From: Duganella margarita
GTDB taxonomy: Bacteria; Pseudomonadota; Gammaproteobacteria; Burkholderiales; Burkholderiaceae_D
DNA length: 64,000 nt
NCBI RefSeq assembly: GCF_009857535.1
Contig: NZ_WWCS01000025.1
Location: 1-64,000 of the forward strand
Direction: 5' to 3'
In this document: one piece after another, positions 25,960-34,362 of the stretch
Position numbering within the stretch: position 1 is the stretch's first letter
Layout: each line of letters opens with the position of its first letter
Notes under the pieces: generated by a model
The model's input: the letters and a program-made list of their open reading frames with translations, nothing else
Told to the model about the DNA's origin: nothing
Database searches by the model: none
Position numbers and translations under genes: made by a program

Positions 25960-26264
25960 GCTTTCACCTTTGCGTGGATGGCTTGGGTCAGCTGGTCGTA
26001 TTTGTTGTTGGCGCGGCGGACGTAGACGCCGGTGATCAGTACCGTGAAGACGATGACGAACAGGCCAATCGGCATGCCCCAGGTCATGACGCCGTCGCCG
26101 GTTTTCGCAGCCAGGAATTCTTTGTCGAACGCGATCAGCAGGATGTAGCCGTAGTAGACCACCATCATGGCGGCGGTGAGCCACCAGCCGAAGCGGGAAC
26201 GCGTCTTGACCAACTCGTGATAATTGGGGTCGCGTTTAAGCTGTTGAACCAAATCGTCTTGCAT
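25956..26264 (-). CDS. yjcH: DUF485 membrane protein (YjcH family)
   Basis: The protein has 102 aa with two membrane helices (about 27-47 and 62-84). The opening segment with DPNYHELVKTRSRFGW is the DUF485 hallmark. The gene is regularly found directly before actP and is thought to be an accessory part of the symporter. CGGAG lies upstream of the ATG at a suitable distance. It is translationally coupled to actP. Confidence 0.92.
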   Translation of the reverse strand: MQDDLVQQLKRDPNYHELVKTRSRFGWWLTAAMMVVYYGYILLIAFDKEFLAAKTGDGVMTWGMPIGLFVIVFTVLITGVYVRRANNKYDQLTQAIHAKVKA

Positions 26265-26284
26265 TGTGTGTCTCCGTTATTGGT

Positions 26285-26321
26285 GCTCTTCTATTCGAGC
26301 TTACACACAGAATAGAAGAGC
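26285..26321 (-). other. 12-bp perfect stem-loop between prpE and yjcH
   Basis: GCTCTTCTATTC (26285-26296) and GAATAGAAGAGC (26310-26321) are perfect inverted arms around a 13-base loop. It sits between the prpE stop and the yjcH ribosome binding site on the minus strand. No T run follows, so it is not a standard terminator; partial attenuation, mRNA processing or a 3'-end stabiliser are possible. Confidence 0.6.
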
Positions 26322-26336
26322 AGCCTTACCGGGTGC

Positions 26337-28208
26337 TTACAACAACGCGCGTTGAATCTGCTGAAGTGACGATGGATCTTCGATCGAAGTCAGGTCGCCG
26401 GGATTGCGGCCTTCGCAAATGGCCTGTATGGAGCGGCGCAGCAATTTGCCCGAGCGCGTCTTGGGCAGTTGCGTAACGAAGTAAACATGCGCCGGCCGCG
26501 CCACCGCGCCAAGCTGGCGGTCCACCACCGACATCACATCCTGCTCCGTGGTTGCTGCACTTGCGTCCTTCAAAATCGCGAAGGCGACCGCCACCTGCCC
26601 TTTTATCTTATCGGCCACTCCAACCACCGCCACTTCTGAGACATTCGGATGGCTGCTGATCGATTCCTCGATCTCGCGCGTGCCGAGGCGATGGCCTGCA
26701 ACGTTGATCACATCATCGGTGCGGCCCAGGATGAAGTAGTAGCCGTCCGCATCGCGCAGGCCCCAGTCGAAGGTGGAGTACATCATGCGGCCATCGACCT
26801 CGGACCAGTAGGTATCGACAAAGCGCTGGTCGTCGCCGTACACGGTCTGCATGCAGCCCGGCGGCAGCGGGCCTTCGATCATCACCACGCCTTTTTCGCC
26901 GGCGCTGCATTCGGTGCCGGTGGTCTCGTTGATCAGGCGGACCTGATAACCGTACATGGCGACACCGGGACTTCCCAGGCGCGTCGGCATATCCTCTATC
27001 CCCTTGGCGATCGACAGGATAGGCCAGCCGGTTTCGGTCTGCCAATAGTTATCGATGATCGGCACACCAAGTTCGGTGGCGATCCAGCTGGAGGTGGTTT
27101 CATCCAGCGGCTCCCCGGCCAGGTACAGCGCCTTCAACGACGACAGGTCGTACTTGCGCATGAACTCGGGCGGCTGCTTGCGCAGCACCCGCACCGCGGT
27201 TGGCGCCGAGAACATGCGCGTCACCTTGTACTTCTCGACGATGCTCCACCAGATACCGGGATCGGGACAAACCGGCAGCCCTTCGTACATGATGGTCGCC
27301 ATGCCGGCGATCAGCGGCCCGTAGACGATGTACGAGTGGCCCACCACCCAGCCGATGTCCGAAGTGGCAAAGAAGGTCTCGCCGGCCTTGCCGCAGAAGT
27401 TGTACTTCATCGACGCCGCCAGCGCCACCGCGTAGCCGCCGACGTCGCGCTGCACGCCTTTCGGCTTGCCGGTGGTGCCGGAGGTATAGAGGATGTATGA
27501 GGGCTCGTTCGACTCCAGCCACGTCACCGGCACCTGCGCGGACAAATGCGAAGCGCACAGCGCGGCGTAATCGACATCGCGGCCTTCCACGCGATGCATC
27601 AGCGCCAGGCCGCGATCCACCAGCAGCACGCGCGCCGGCTTGGCGGCCGACAGCGCAATCGCCTCATCCAGCAGCAGCTTGTAGGGAATCGGCTTGCCGT
27701 TACGCGAGCCGGCATCGGCAGAGACGATCAGCACCGGCCTGGCGTCATCGATGCGGCTGGCCAGGCTGTTGGCGGCAAACCCGCCGAATACTACCGAGTG
27801 CACCGCGCCGATGCGGGCACAGGCCAGCATCGCAAACGCCGCCTCGGCGATCATCGGCATGTAGATCAGCACGCGGTCGCCCTTGCCCACGCCGAGCGAT
27901 TGCATCATCGCCGCCCAGCGCTGGACTTCGACGTGCAGCTGGTTGAAGGAGTAGCTGCGCTCCGTATTGGTTTCGGTGGAGATGGCGATCAGCGCCGGCT
28001 GGTCGCCTTGCCCGCCCGGCACGCACCAGCGGTCCACCGCGTTGTAACACAGGTTGGTCTTGCCGCCGACGAACCAGCGGGCGAACGGTGGCTGCGAATA
28101 ATCCAGCACTTGCGAAAACGGCGTATTCCAGTCGATGAGCGCAGCTTCGTCATGCCAGAACGCTTCAGGCGTGGCGATAGAGCGCTGATAAAAATCAGCG
28201 TACTTCAT
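26337..28208 (-). CDS. prpE: Propionyl-CoA synthetase
   Basis: The protein has 623 aa and belongs to the acyl-adenylate forming family. It activates propionate to propionyl-CoA through propionyl-AMP. Motifs are YTSGTTGKPKGVQRD (phosphate loop), NYWQTETGWPI, and the C-terminal LPKTRSGKLLRR with the catalytic Lys that is the target of acetylation in this family. The opening YADFYQRSIATPEAFW separates it from acetyl-CoA synthetase. It follows prpF by 22 bases in the prp operon. Confidence 0.95.
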   Translation of the reverse strand: MKYADFYQRSIATPEAFWHDEAALIDWNTPFSQVLDYSQPPFARWFVGGKTNLCYNAVDRWCVPGGQGDQPALIAISTETNTERSYSFNQLHVEVQRWAAMMQSLGVGKGDRVLIYMPMIAEAAFAMLACARIGAVHSVVFGGFAANSLASRIDDARPVLIVSADAGSRNGKPIPYKLLLDEAIALSAAKPARVLLVDRGLALMHRVEGRDVDYAALCASHLSAQVPVTWLESNEPSYILYTSGTTGKPKGVQRDVGGYAVALAASMKYNFCGKAGETFFATSDIGWVVGHSYIVYGPLIAGMATIMYEGLPVCPDPGIWWSIVEKYKVTRMFSAPTAVRVLRKQPPEFMRKYDLSSLKALYLAGEPLDETTSSWIATELGVPIIDNYWQTETGWPILSIAKGIEDMPTRLGSPGVAMYGYQVRLINETTGTECSAGEKGVVMIEGPLPPGCMQTVYGDDQRFVDTYWSEVDGRMMYSTFDWGLRDADGYYFILGRTDDVINVAGHRLGTREIEESISSHPNVSEVAVVGVADKIKGQVAVAFAILKDASAATTEQDVMSVVDRQLGAVARPAHVYFVTQLPKTRSGKLLRRSIQAICEGRNPGDLTSIEDPSSLQQIQRALL

Positions 28209-28230
28209 GTCTCCTCCAAGGTGTGACTGC

Positions 28231-29412
28231 TTAAGCGGGTACGCGTACCCAGCCTTCCATCAGTACGCGCGCGCTGCGGCTCATTACCGCTTTTTTCACG
28301 CTCCATTCTCCGTTCTGCTGCACGGCCTCCGCGCCGACCCGCAAGGTGCCGGACGGGTGGCCGAAGCGCACCGCCTGGCGTGCGCCGCCGCCCGCCGCCA
28401 GGTTGACCAGCGTGCCGGGAATCGCCGCCGCCGTGCCGATGGCCACGGCGGCGGTGCCCATCATGGCGTGATGCAGCTTACCCATCGAGAGCGCGCGCAC
28501 CAGCAGGTCGATATCGTCCGCCGCCACGGCTTTGCCGCTGGACGAAACGTAAGCGGCAGGCGGCGCCACAAACGCCACCTTCGGCGTGTGCTGGCGCGCG
28601 GCTGCTTCGCCCAGGTCCTTGATGAGCCCCATGCGCAGCGCGCCGTATGCGCGGATGGTTTCAAACATCGCCAGCGCTTTTGTGTCGCCGTTGATGGCGT
28701 CCTGCAGTTCGGTGCCGGTATAGCCCACCGCATCGGCGTTGATGAAGATGGTCGGGATGCCGGCGTTGATCATGGTCGCCTTCAGCGTGCCGACGCCGGG
28801 GACTTCCAGATCGTCCACCAGTTGGCCGGTCGGGAACATCGAACCGCCCGCCCCCTCCTCTTCCGCCGCCGGGTCCATGAATTCCAGCTGCACTTCGGCG
28901 GCCGGAAAGGTCACGCCATCCAGCTCGAAGTCGCCGGTTTCCTGCACCTCGCCGTTGGTCATCGGGATGTGGGCGATGATGGTCTTGCCGATGTTGGCCT
29001 GCCATACGCGTACCACCGCAACGCCGTCGCGCGGCACGCGGGCAGGATCAACCAGCCCGCCGCTAATGGCGAAGGCGCCGACCGCCGCTGACAGGTTGCC
29101 GCAGTTGCCGCTCCAGTCCACAAAGGCCTTGTCGATCGAGACCTGCCCGAACAGATAATCGACATCATGCTCCGGTCGCGCGCTCTGCGACAAAATCACC
29201 GTCTTGCTGGTGCTGGAGGTGGCGCCGCCCATGCCGTCGATCTGCTTGCCGTACGGGTCAGGGCTGCCGATCACGCGCAGCAGTAGCTGGTCGCGCGCGG
29301 CACCCGGCTGCCGCGCCGCTTCCGGCAGATCCTGCAAGCGAAAGAACATGCCCTTGCTGGTACCGCCGCGCATATAAGTGGCGGCGATTTTGATCTGAGG
29401 TTTGTGAGTCAT
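28231..29412 (-). CDS. prpF: 2-methylaconitate cis-trans isomerase
   Basis: The protein has 393 aa and belongs to the PrpF family, which isomerises the 2-methylaconitate made by AcnD so that an aconitase can hydrate it. Family blocks are AATYMRGGTSKGMFF at the start, GMGGATSSTSKTVIL, GNCGNLSAAVGAFA and NAGIPTIFINADAVG. The ATG at 29412 is used; upstream in-frame starts would translate the repeat element. Its position directly after acnD is the usual order. Confidence 0.94.
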   Translation of the reverse strand: MTHKPQIKIAATYMRGGTSKGMFFRLQDLPEAARQPGAARDQLLLRVIGSPDPYGKQIDGMGGATSSTSKTVILSQSARPEHDVDYLFGQVSIDKAFVDWSGNCGNLSAAVGAFAISGGLVDPARVPRDGVAVVRVWQANIGKTIIAHIPMTNGEVQETGDFELDGVTFPAAEVQLEFMDPAAEEEGAGGSMFPTGQLVDDLEVPGVGTLKATMINAGIPTIFINADAVGYTGTELQDAINGDTKALAMFETIRAYGALRMGLIKDLGEAAARQHTPKVAFVAPPAAYVSSSGKAVAADDIDLLVRALSMGKLHHAMMGTAAVAIGTAAAIPGTLVNLAAGGGARQAVRFGHPSGTLRVGAEAVQQNGEWSVKKAVMSRSARVLMEGWVRVPA

Positions 29413-29427
29413 AACATTTTCCATCAC

Positions 29428-29490
29428 CGTCATTCCCGCGCAGGCGGGAATCCATGCTGAGTATGGGACCCCGCTTTCGCGAGGACGACG
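29428..29490. repeat. Bipartite inverted repeat, copy 4 (between acnD and prpF)
   Basis: Unit one is ATTCCCGCGCAGGCGGGAAT preceded by CGTC; unit two is the more degenerate ACCCCGCTTTCGCGAGGAC followed by GACG. The linker is CCATGCTGAGTATGG. It fills most of the 82-bp gap between two operon genes and would form hairpins in the polycistronic mRNA. Confidence 0.85.
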
Positions 29491-29494
29491 AGGG

Positions 29495-32092
29495 TTAAGC
29501 TGCTTTGGCCGATTCCAAAAAGTCCTGTGCAAAGCGTTGCAGCACGCCGCCGGCCTCGTAGATCGATACCTCTTCCGCCGTATCGAGTCGACAGGTCACC
29601 GGCACGTCCACGCGTTCGCCGCTGCGGCGATGGATCACCAGCGTCAGTGTCGCGCGCGGCTTGCGTTCGCCGATCACGTCATAGGTCTCCGTGCCATCAA
29701 GGCCCAGCGTAATGCGGTTCACGCCTTGCTGGAACTCCAGCGGCAGCACGCCCATGCCGACCAGATTGGTGCGGTGAATGCGCTCGAAGCCTTCCGCCAC
29801 AATCGCTTCCACGCCAGCCAGACGCACGCCCTTGGCAGCCCAGTCGCGCGACGAACCCTGGCCGTAGTCGGCGCCGGCGATGATGATCAGCGGCTGCTTG
29901 CGTTCCATGTAAGTCTCAATTGCTTCCCACATGCGCATTAACTGCCCTTCCGGCTCCACGCGCGCCAGCGAACCGGCTTTGACCTTGCCATCGGCGTCGC
30001 GCACCATCTCGTTCTTAAGCGTCGGATTGGCGAAGGTGGCGCGTTGCGCGGTCAGGTGATCGCCGCGGTGGGTGGCGTAGGAGTTGAAGTCTTCCTCCGG
30101 CAGGCCCATTTTGTGCAGGTATTCGCCAGCGGCCGAATCAATCATGATCGCGTTGGACGGCGACAGGTGATCGGTGGTGATGTTATCGCCCAGAACCGCC
30201 AGCGGACGCATGCCGCTCAGCGAGCGCTCGCCAGCCAGCGCGCCTTCCCAGTACGGCGGACGGCGGATGTAGGTGGTCTGCGGACGCCAGTCGTACAGCG
30301 GGCTGACCGAAATACCGTCGTCCGCCTGTTTGGCAAACATCGGGATGTAGACCTTGCGGAACTGCTCCGGCTTGACCGCGCTGGCGACGATGGCGTCGAT
30401 CTCTTCATCCGACGGCCAGATGTCTTTCAGCGTGACCGGCTGGCCATTGGCGTCATGGCCCAGCACATCCTTTTCGATATCGAAGCGGATGGTGCCGGCG
30501 ATGGCGTACGCCACCACCAGCGGCGGCGAGGCCAGGAAGGCCTGCTTGGCGTAGGGGTGAATGCGGCCGTCGAAGTTGCGGTTGCCCGACAGGACGGCGG
30601 TGGCGTACAGGTCGCGCTCCACCACTTCCTGCTGGATCACCGGATCGAGCGCGCCGGACATGCCATTGCACGAGGTGCAGGCATAGGCCACCACGCCAAA
30701 ACCCAGCTGCTCCAGCTCCGGCAGCAGGCCGGCTTCTTCCAGGTACAGCGTAACGGTCTTGGAGCCTGGCGCCAGCGAGGATTTGACCCACGGCTTGCGC
30801 GTCAGGCCGCGCGCGTTGGCGTTGCGCGCCAGCAGACCGGCTGCGATCATATTGCGCGGGTTGTTGGTGTTGGTGCAGCTGGTGATGGCGGCGATGATGC
30901 AGGCGCCATCCGGCATCAGTCCCGGTTCATTTTCCACCACACCGCTGATGCCGCGCGCGGCCAGCTCGGACGTCGGCACACGGCTGTGCGGATTCGACGG
31001 GCCGGCGATATTGCGCACCACGCTCGACAAATCGAACTTCAGCACGCGTTCATATTCCGCGCCGACCAGCGCATCACCCCACAGGCCGGTCTCTTTGGCA
31101 TAGGTCTCCACCAGCTTGACCGTTTCGTCATCGCGTCCGGTCAGTTTGAGATACTTGATGGTTTGCTCGTCGATGTAGAACATCGCGGCGGTCGAGCCGT
31201 ATTCCGGCGCCATGTTGGAGATGGTGGCGCGGTCGCCCAGCGTGAGGTGCGCGGCGCCTTCGCCGTAGAACTCCAGATACGACGACACCACCTTCTGCTT
31301 GCGCAGGAATTCGGTCAGCGCCAGCACGATGTCGGTGGCGGTGATGCCTTCCTGCGGCTTGCCGCTCAGCTCAACGCCGATGATGTCCGGAAGGCGCATC
31401 CACGAGGCGCGGCCCAGCATCACGCTTTCCGCTTCCAGGCCGCCGACGCCGATGGCGATCACGCCCAGCGCATCGACCATCGGCGTATGCGAGTCCGTGC
31501 CCACCAGCGTATCCGGGAAGGCCACGCCGTCCACCGACTGGATCACCGGCGACATGCGCTCCAGGTTAATCTGGTGCAGGATGCCGTTCCCGGGCGGGAT
31601 CACGTCGACGTTCTTGAACGCCTTCTTGGTCCAGTTGATGAAATCGAAGCGGTCTTCATTGCGGCGGTCTTCAATGGCGCGGTTCTTGTTGAACGCGTCC
31701 GGATCAAAGCCGCCGCATTCCACCGCCAGCGAGTGGTCGACCACCAGCTGGGTCGGCACCACCGGATTGACCAGCGCCGGGTCGCCGCCTTGCAGCGCGA
31801 TCGCGTCGCGCAGGCCGGCCAGGTCGACCAGCGCGGTCTGGCCCAGGATGTCGTGGCAGACCACGCGCGCCGGGAACCATGGGAAGTCGAGGTCGCGCTT
31901 GCGTTCGATCAGCTGCGACAGCGAAGCATTGAGCGTGGCCGGATCACAGCGGCGCACCAGATTTTCAGCCAGTACGCGCGAGGTGTATGGCAGTTTGGCC
32001 CAGGCGCCTGGCTGGATCGCATCGACCGCGGCGCGCGCGTCGAAGTAGTCTAGCTGGGTGCCCGGCAAGGGCTTGCGGAATGCGGTATTCAT
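29495..32092 (-). CDS. acnD: 2-methylcitrate dehydratase, Fe/S-dependent
   Basis: The protein has 865 aa, the length of AcnD/AcnA-type aconitases. It dehydrates 2-methylcitrate to a 2-methylaconitate isomer that needs PrpF. The [4Fe-4S] ligands are in ITSCTNTNNPRNM and YACTSCNGMSG. The swivel domain carries GADYGQGSSRDWAAKGV. The presence of acnD-prpF instead of prpD shows the AcnD variant of the cycle. The gene starts two bases after prpC ends, so translation is probably coupled. Confidence 0.94.
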   Translation of the reverse strand: MNTAFRKPLPGTQLDYFDARAAVDAIQPGAWAKLPYTSRVLAENLVRRCDPATLNASLSQLIERKRDLDFPWFPARVVCHDILGQTALVDLAGLRDAIALQGGDPALVNPVVPTQLVVDHSLAVECGGFDPDAFNKNRAIEDRRNEDRFDFINWTKKAFKNVDVIPPGNGILHQINLERMSPVIQSVDGVAFPDTLVGTDSHTPMVDALGVIAIGVGGLEAESVMLGRASWMRLPDIIGVELSGKPQEGITATDIVLALTEFLRKQKVVSSYLEFYGEGAAHLTLGDRATISNMAPEYGSTAAMFYIDEQTIKYLKLTGRDDETVKLVETYAKETGLWGDALVGAEYERVLKFDLSSVVRNIAGPSNPHSRVPTSELAARGISGVVENEPGLMPDGACIIAAITSCTNTNNPRNMIAAGLLARNANARGLTRKPWVKSSLAPGSKTVTLYLEEAGLLPELEQLGFGVVAYACTSCNGMSGALDPVIQQEVVERDLYATAVLSGNRNFDGRIHPYAKQAFLASPPLVVAYAIAGTIRFDIEKDVLGHDANGQPVTLKDIWPSDEEIDAIVASAVKPEQFRKVYIPMFAKQADDGISVSPLYDWRPQTTYIRRPPYWEGALAGERSLSGMRPLAVLGDNITTDHLSPSNAIMIDSAAGEYLHKMGLPEEDFNSYATHRGDHLTAQRATFANPTLKNEMVRDADGKVKAGSLARVEPEGQLMRMWEAIETYMERKQPLIIIAGADYGQGSSRDWAAKGVRLAGVEAIVAEGFERIHRTNLVGMGVLPLEFQQGVNRITLGLDGTETYDVIGERKPRATLTLVIHRRSGERVDVPVTCRLDTAEEVSIYEAGGVLQRFAQDFLESAKAA

Positions 32093-32094
32093 GA

Positions 32095-33243
32095 TTATTT
32101 GCGGTCCTTGATCGGGACGAATTTCAGGTCTTCAGGGCCAACGTAATTGGCGCTCGGGCGGATGATCTTGTTGTCGATGCGCTGCTCGATGATGTGCGCC
32201 GACCAGCCGGAAGTGCGCGAGATGACGAACAGCGGCGTGAACATCGCGGTCGGCACGCCCATCATGTGGTACGACACGGCCGAGAACCAGTCCAGGTTCG
32301 GGAACATCTTTTTGATTTCCCACATCACCGATTCCAGGCGCTCGGCGATGTCGAACATTTTGGTGGAGCCGGCTTCCTCGGACAGCTGGCGCGCCACGTC
32401 CTTGATCACCACATTGCGCGGATCGGAGACGGTGTACACCGGGTGGCCGAAGCCGATCACCACTTCTTTGTTGGCGACCCGGTTACGGATGTCGGCTTCC
32501 GCTTCATCCGGATTCTCGTAGCGCTTCTGGATTTCGAATGCGACTTCGTTGGCGCCGCCGTGCTTGGGACCGCGCAGCGCGCCGATCGCGCCGGTAATGG
32601 CCGAGTGGATGTCCGACCCGGTGCCGGCGATCACGCGGCTGGTGAAGGTAGAGGCGTTGAATTCATGTTCAGCGTACAGGATCAGCGAGGTATGCATCGC
32701 GCGCACCCACGATTCCGGCGGCTTGTGGCCGTGCAGCAGGTGCAGGAAATGGCCGCCGATCGAGTCGTCGTCGGTTTCCACTTCGATGCGCTTGCCGTTA
32801 TGGCTGTAGTGGTACCAGTACAGCAGCATGGAGCCGAAGGACGCCATCAGGCGGTCGGCGATGTCGCGCGCGCCCGGCACGTTGTGGTCATCTTTTTCCG
32901 GCAGCGTGCAGCCCAGCACCGAGACGCCGGTGCGCATCACGTCCATCGGGTGCGCCGATGCCGGCAGGGCTTCCAGCGCCGACTTCACCGCTTGCGGCAG
33001 GCCACGCAGCGAGCGCAGTTTGGCCTTGTAGCCGCGCAGTTCCGACTCGGCCGGCAGCTTGCCGTGCACCAGCAGGTAGGCGATTTCTTCAAACTCGCAG
33101 GTGGTGGCGACGTCCAGGATGTCGTAGCCGCGGTAGTGCAGGTCATTGCCGGTTTTGCCGACGGAGCACAGCGCGGTATTACCGGCGGCGACGCCGGACA
33201 GGGCGACGGATTTTTTCGGTTTGAAGGTAGTGGCTTCGGTCAT
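32095..33243 (-). CDS. prpC: 2-methylcitrate synthase
   Basis: The protein has 382 aa, the short citrate-synthase form typical of PrpC. It condenses propionyl-CoA and oxaloacetate. Catalytic blocks are FNASTFTSRVIAGTGSD, GPKHGGANEVAFE and GFGHPVYTVSDPR with the catalytic His; the family start GLRGV-like segment appears as KSVALSGVAAGNTALCSVG. It follows prpB, with a repeat element in between. A housekeeping citrate synthase would be longer and lie with TCA genes. Confidence 0.94.
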   Translation of the reverse strand: MTEATTFKPKKSVALSGVAAGNTALCSVGKTGNDLHYRGYDILDVATTCEFEEIAYLLVHGKLPAESELRGYKAKLRSLRGLPQAVKSALEALPASAHPMDVMRTGVSVLGCTLPEKDDHNVPGARDIADRLMASFGSMLLYWYHYSHNGKRIEVETDDDSIGGHFLHLLHGHKPPESWVRAMHTSLILYAEHEFNASTFTSRVIAGTGSDIHSAITGAIGALRGPKHGGANEVAFEIQKRYENPDEAEADIRNRVANKEVVIGFGHPVYTVSDPRNVVIKDVARQLSEEAGSTKMFDIAERLESVMWEIKKMFPNLDWFSAVSYHMMGVPTAMFTPLFVISRTSGWSAHIIEQRIDNKIIRPSANYVGPEDLKFVPIKDRK

Positions 33244-33262
33244 TGCGATATCTCCAGTATTG

Positions 33263-33325
33263 CGTCGCTCCCGCGCAGGCGGAAGCCCATACTCAGCATG
33301 GATTCCCGCCTGCGCGGGAATGACG
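33263..33325. repeat. Bipartite inverted repeat, copy 5 (between prpB and prpC)
   Basis: Unit one is imperfect (GCTCCCGCGCAGGCGGAAGC); unit two is perfect (ATTCCCGCCTGCGCGGGAAT) and followed by GACG. The linker CCATACTCAGCATGG is itself near-palindromic. The element fills most of the 86-bp gap between prpC and prpB on the minus strand. Confidence 0.85.
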
Positions 33326-33329
33326 GGGG

Positions 33330-34217
33330 TTATTTCTTCTGTGCGGCGAACAGCGCGTCCAGCTTCTGTTCGAATTCGTGATAGTTGATGCGGTCATACA
33401 GTTCGGCGCGGGTCTGCATGGTGTCCAGCACATTTTGCTGCGTGCCGTCGCGGCGGATCGCGCCGTAGACGTTTTCCGCCGCCTTGTTCATGGCGCGGAA
33501 GGCTGACAGCGGATACAGCACCAGGCCCACATCGGCGCTGCGCAGTTCATCGACAGTGAACAGCGGCGTCGAGCCGAATTCCGTGATGTTGGCCAGCACC
33601 GGCACTTTGACGGCGGCCGCGAACTGCTTGTACATATCGAGCGAAATCATCGCTTCGGGGAAGATCATGTCAGCGCCGGCTTCCACGCAGGCGACCGCGC
33701 GTTCGATGGCGGCGTCCAGTCCTTCCACCGCCAGCGCATCGGTGCGGGCCATGATGACGAATTGGTCGTCGGTGCGCGCATCGACGGCGGCCTTGATGCG
33801 GTCCACCATCTCCTGCTTGCTGACGATCTCCTTGCCAGGACGATGGCCGCAGCGCTTGGCGCCAACCTGGTCTTCGATGTGCATGGCGGCGGCGCCGAAC
33901 TTGATCATCGACTTGACGGTGCGGGCGACATTAAAGGCGGAGGCGCCAAAGCCGGTGTCCACATCGACCAGCAGCGGCAGGTCGCACACGTCGGTGATAC
34001 GGCGCACGTCGGTCAGCACGTCGTCCAGATTGGAGATGCCCAGGTCCGGCAGGCCGAGCGAACCCGCAGCCACGCCGCCACCGGACAGGTAAATCGCCTT
34101 GAAGCCGGCGCGCTTGGCCAGCAATGCATGGTTGGCGTTGATGGCGCCGACCACCTGCAATGGGGATTCTTCCTGGACGGCCTGGCGGAACGCGGCGCCT
34201 GCGGAGTAGTGACTCAT
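33330..34217 (-). CDS. prpB: 2-methylisocitrate lyase
   Basis: The protein has 295 aa of the isocitrate lyase/PEP mutase superfamily. It cleaves 2-methylisocitrate into pyruvate and succinate. Catalytic motif KRCGHRPGKEIV, metal-binding DVDTGFG and the block NANHALLAKRAGFKAIYLSG are present. The ATG at 34217 has AAAGG upstream; in-frame codons further upstream fall in the sigma-54 promoter and are excluded. It is the first gene of the prp operon. Confidence 0.95.
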   Translation of the reverse strand: MSHYSAGAAFRQAVQEESPLQVVGAINANHALLAKRAGFKAIYLSGGGVAAGSLGLPDLGISNLDDVLTDVRRITDVCDLPLLVDVDTGFGASAFNVARTVKSMIKFGAAAMHIEDQVGAKRCGHRPGKEIVSKQEMVDRIKAAVDARTDDQFVIMARTDALAVEGLDAAIERAVACVEAGADMIFPEAMISLDMYKQFAAAVKVPVLANITEFGSTPLFTVDELRSADVGLVLYPLSAFRAMNKAAENVYGAIRRDGTQQNVLDTMQTRAELYDRINYHEFEQKLDALFAAQKK

Positions 34218-34257
34218 GTTGTGACCTTTCGATATTGCGTTGAAGTTGCACTCCCTA

Positions 34258-34274
34258 TTGCAAAGGACGTGCCA
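34258..34274 (-). promoter_or_regulatory. Sigma-54 promoter of the prpBC-acnD-prpFE operon
   Basis: Read on the minus strand the element is TGGCAC-GTCCT-TTGCAA, a match to the -24/-12 consensus TGGCAC-N5-TTGC. The -24 hexamer is at 34274-34269 and the -12 element at 34263-34258. It lies about 40 bases before the prpB start codon, and the divergent gene encodes PrpR, a sigma-54 activator, so the assignment is well supported. Confidence 0.92.
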
Positions 34275-34317
34275 GAGCATCAACCTATATAAATCAATCA
34301 CTTACACGCCACCATTT

Positions 34318-34362
34318 GTTTCAAAATGAAACACCGAAACAAGTTTGAACTATAATTGAAAC
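34318..34362. promoter_or_regulatory. Candidate PrpR operators overlapping the prpR promoter
   Basis: GTTTCA-AAA-TGAAAC at 34318-34332 is a perfect palindrome. A second, imperfect one, GTTTGAA...TTGAAAC, spans 34343-34362 and encloses TATAAT (34351-34356), which ends six bases before the prpR ATG. Half-sites GAAAC recur at 34336-34340. The sites lie about 45-90 bp upstream of the sigma-54 promoter, the right place for an enhancer-binding protein, and would also let PrpR repress itself. Binding is inferred, not known. Confidence 0.55.

Noticed and set aside
22867..26025. Very long open frame on the plus strand (over 1000 codons)
   Set aside because: It is antisense to the PAS-GGDEF-EAL and actP genes, rich in Arg, His, Gln and Gly, and has no recognisable domain. 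It is a shadow caused by high GC at third codon positions.
30044..32053. Long plus-strand open frame opposite acnD
   Set aside because: Same shadow effect; acnD on the minus strand has intact cluster motifs and full family length.
9434..33325. Repeated palindromic units as a possible CRISPR array
   Set aside because: The copies are kilobases apart, occur as hairpin pairs rather than with unique spacers, and no cas gene is present.
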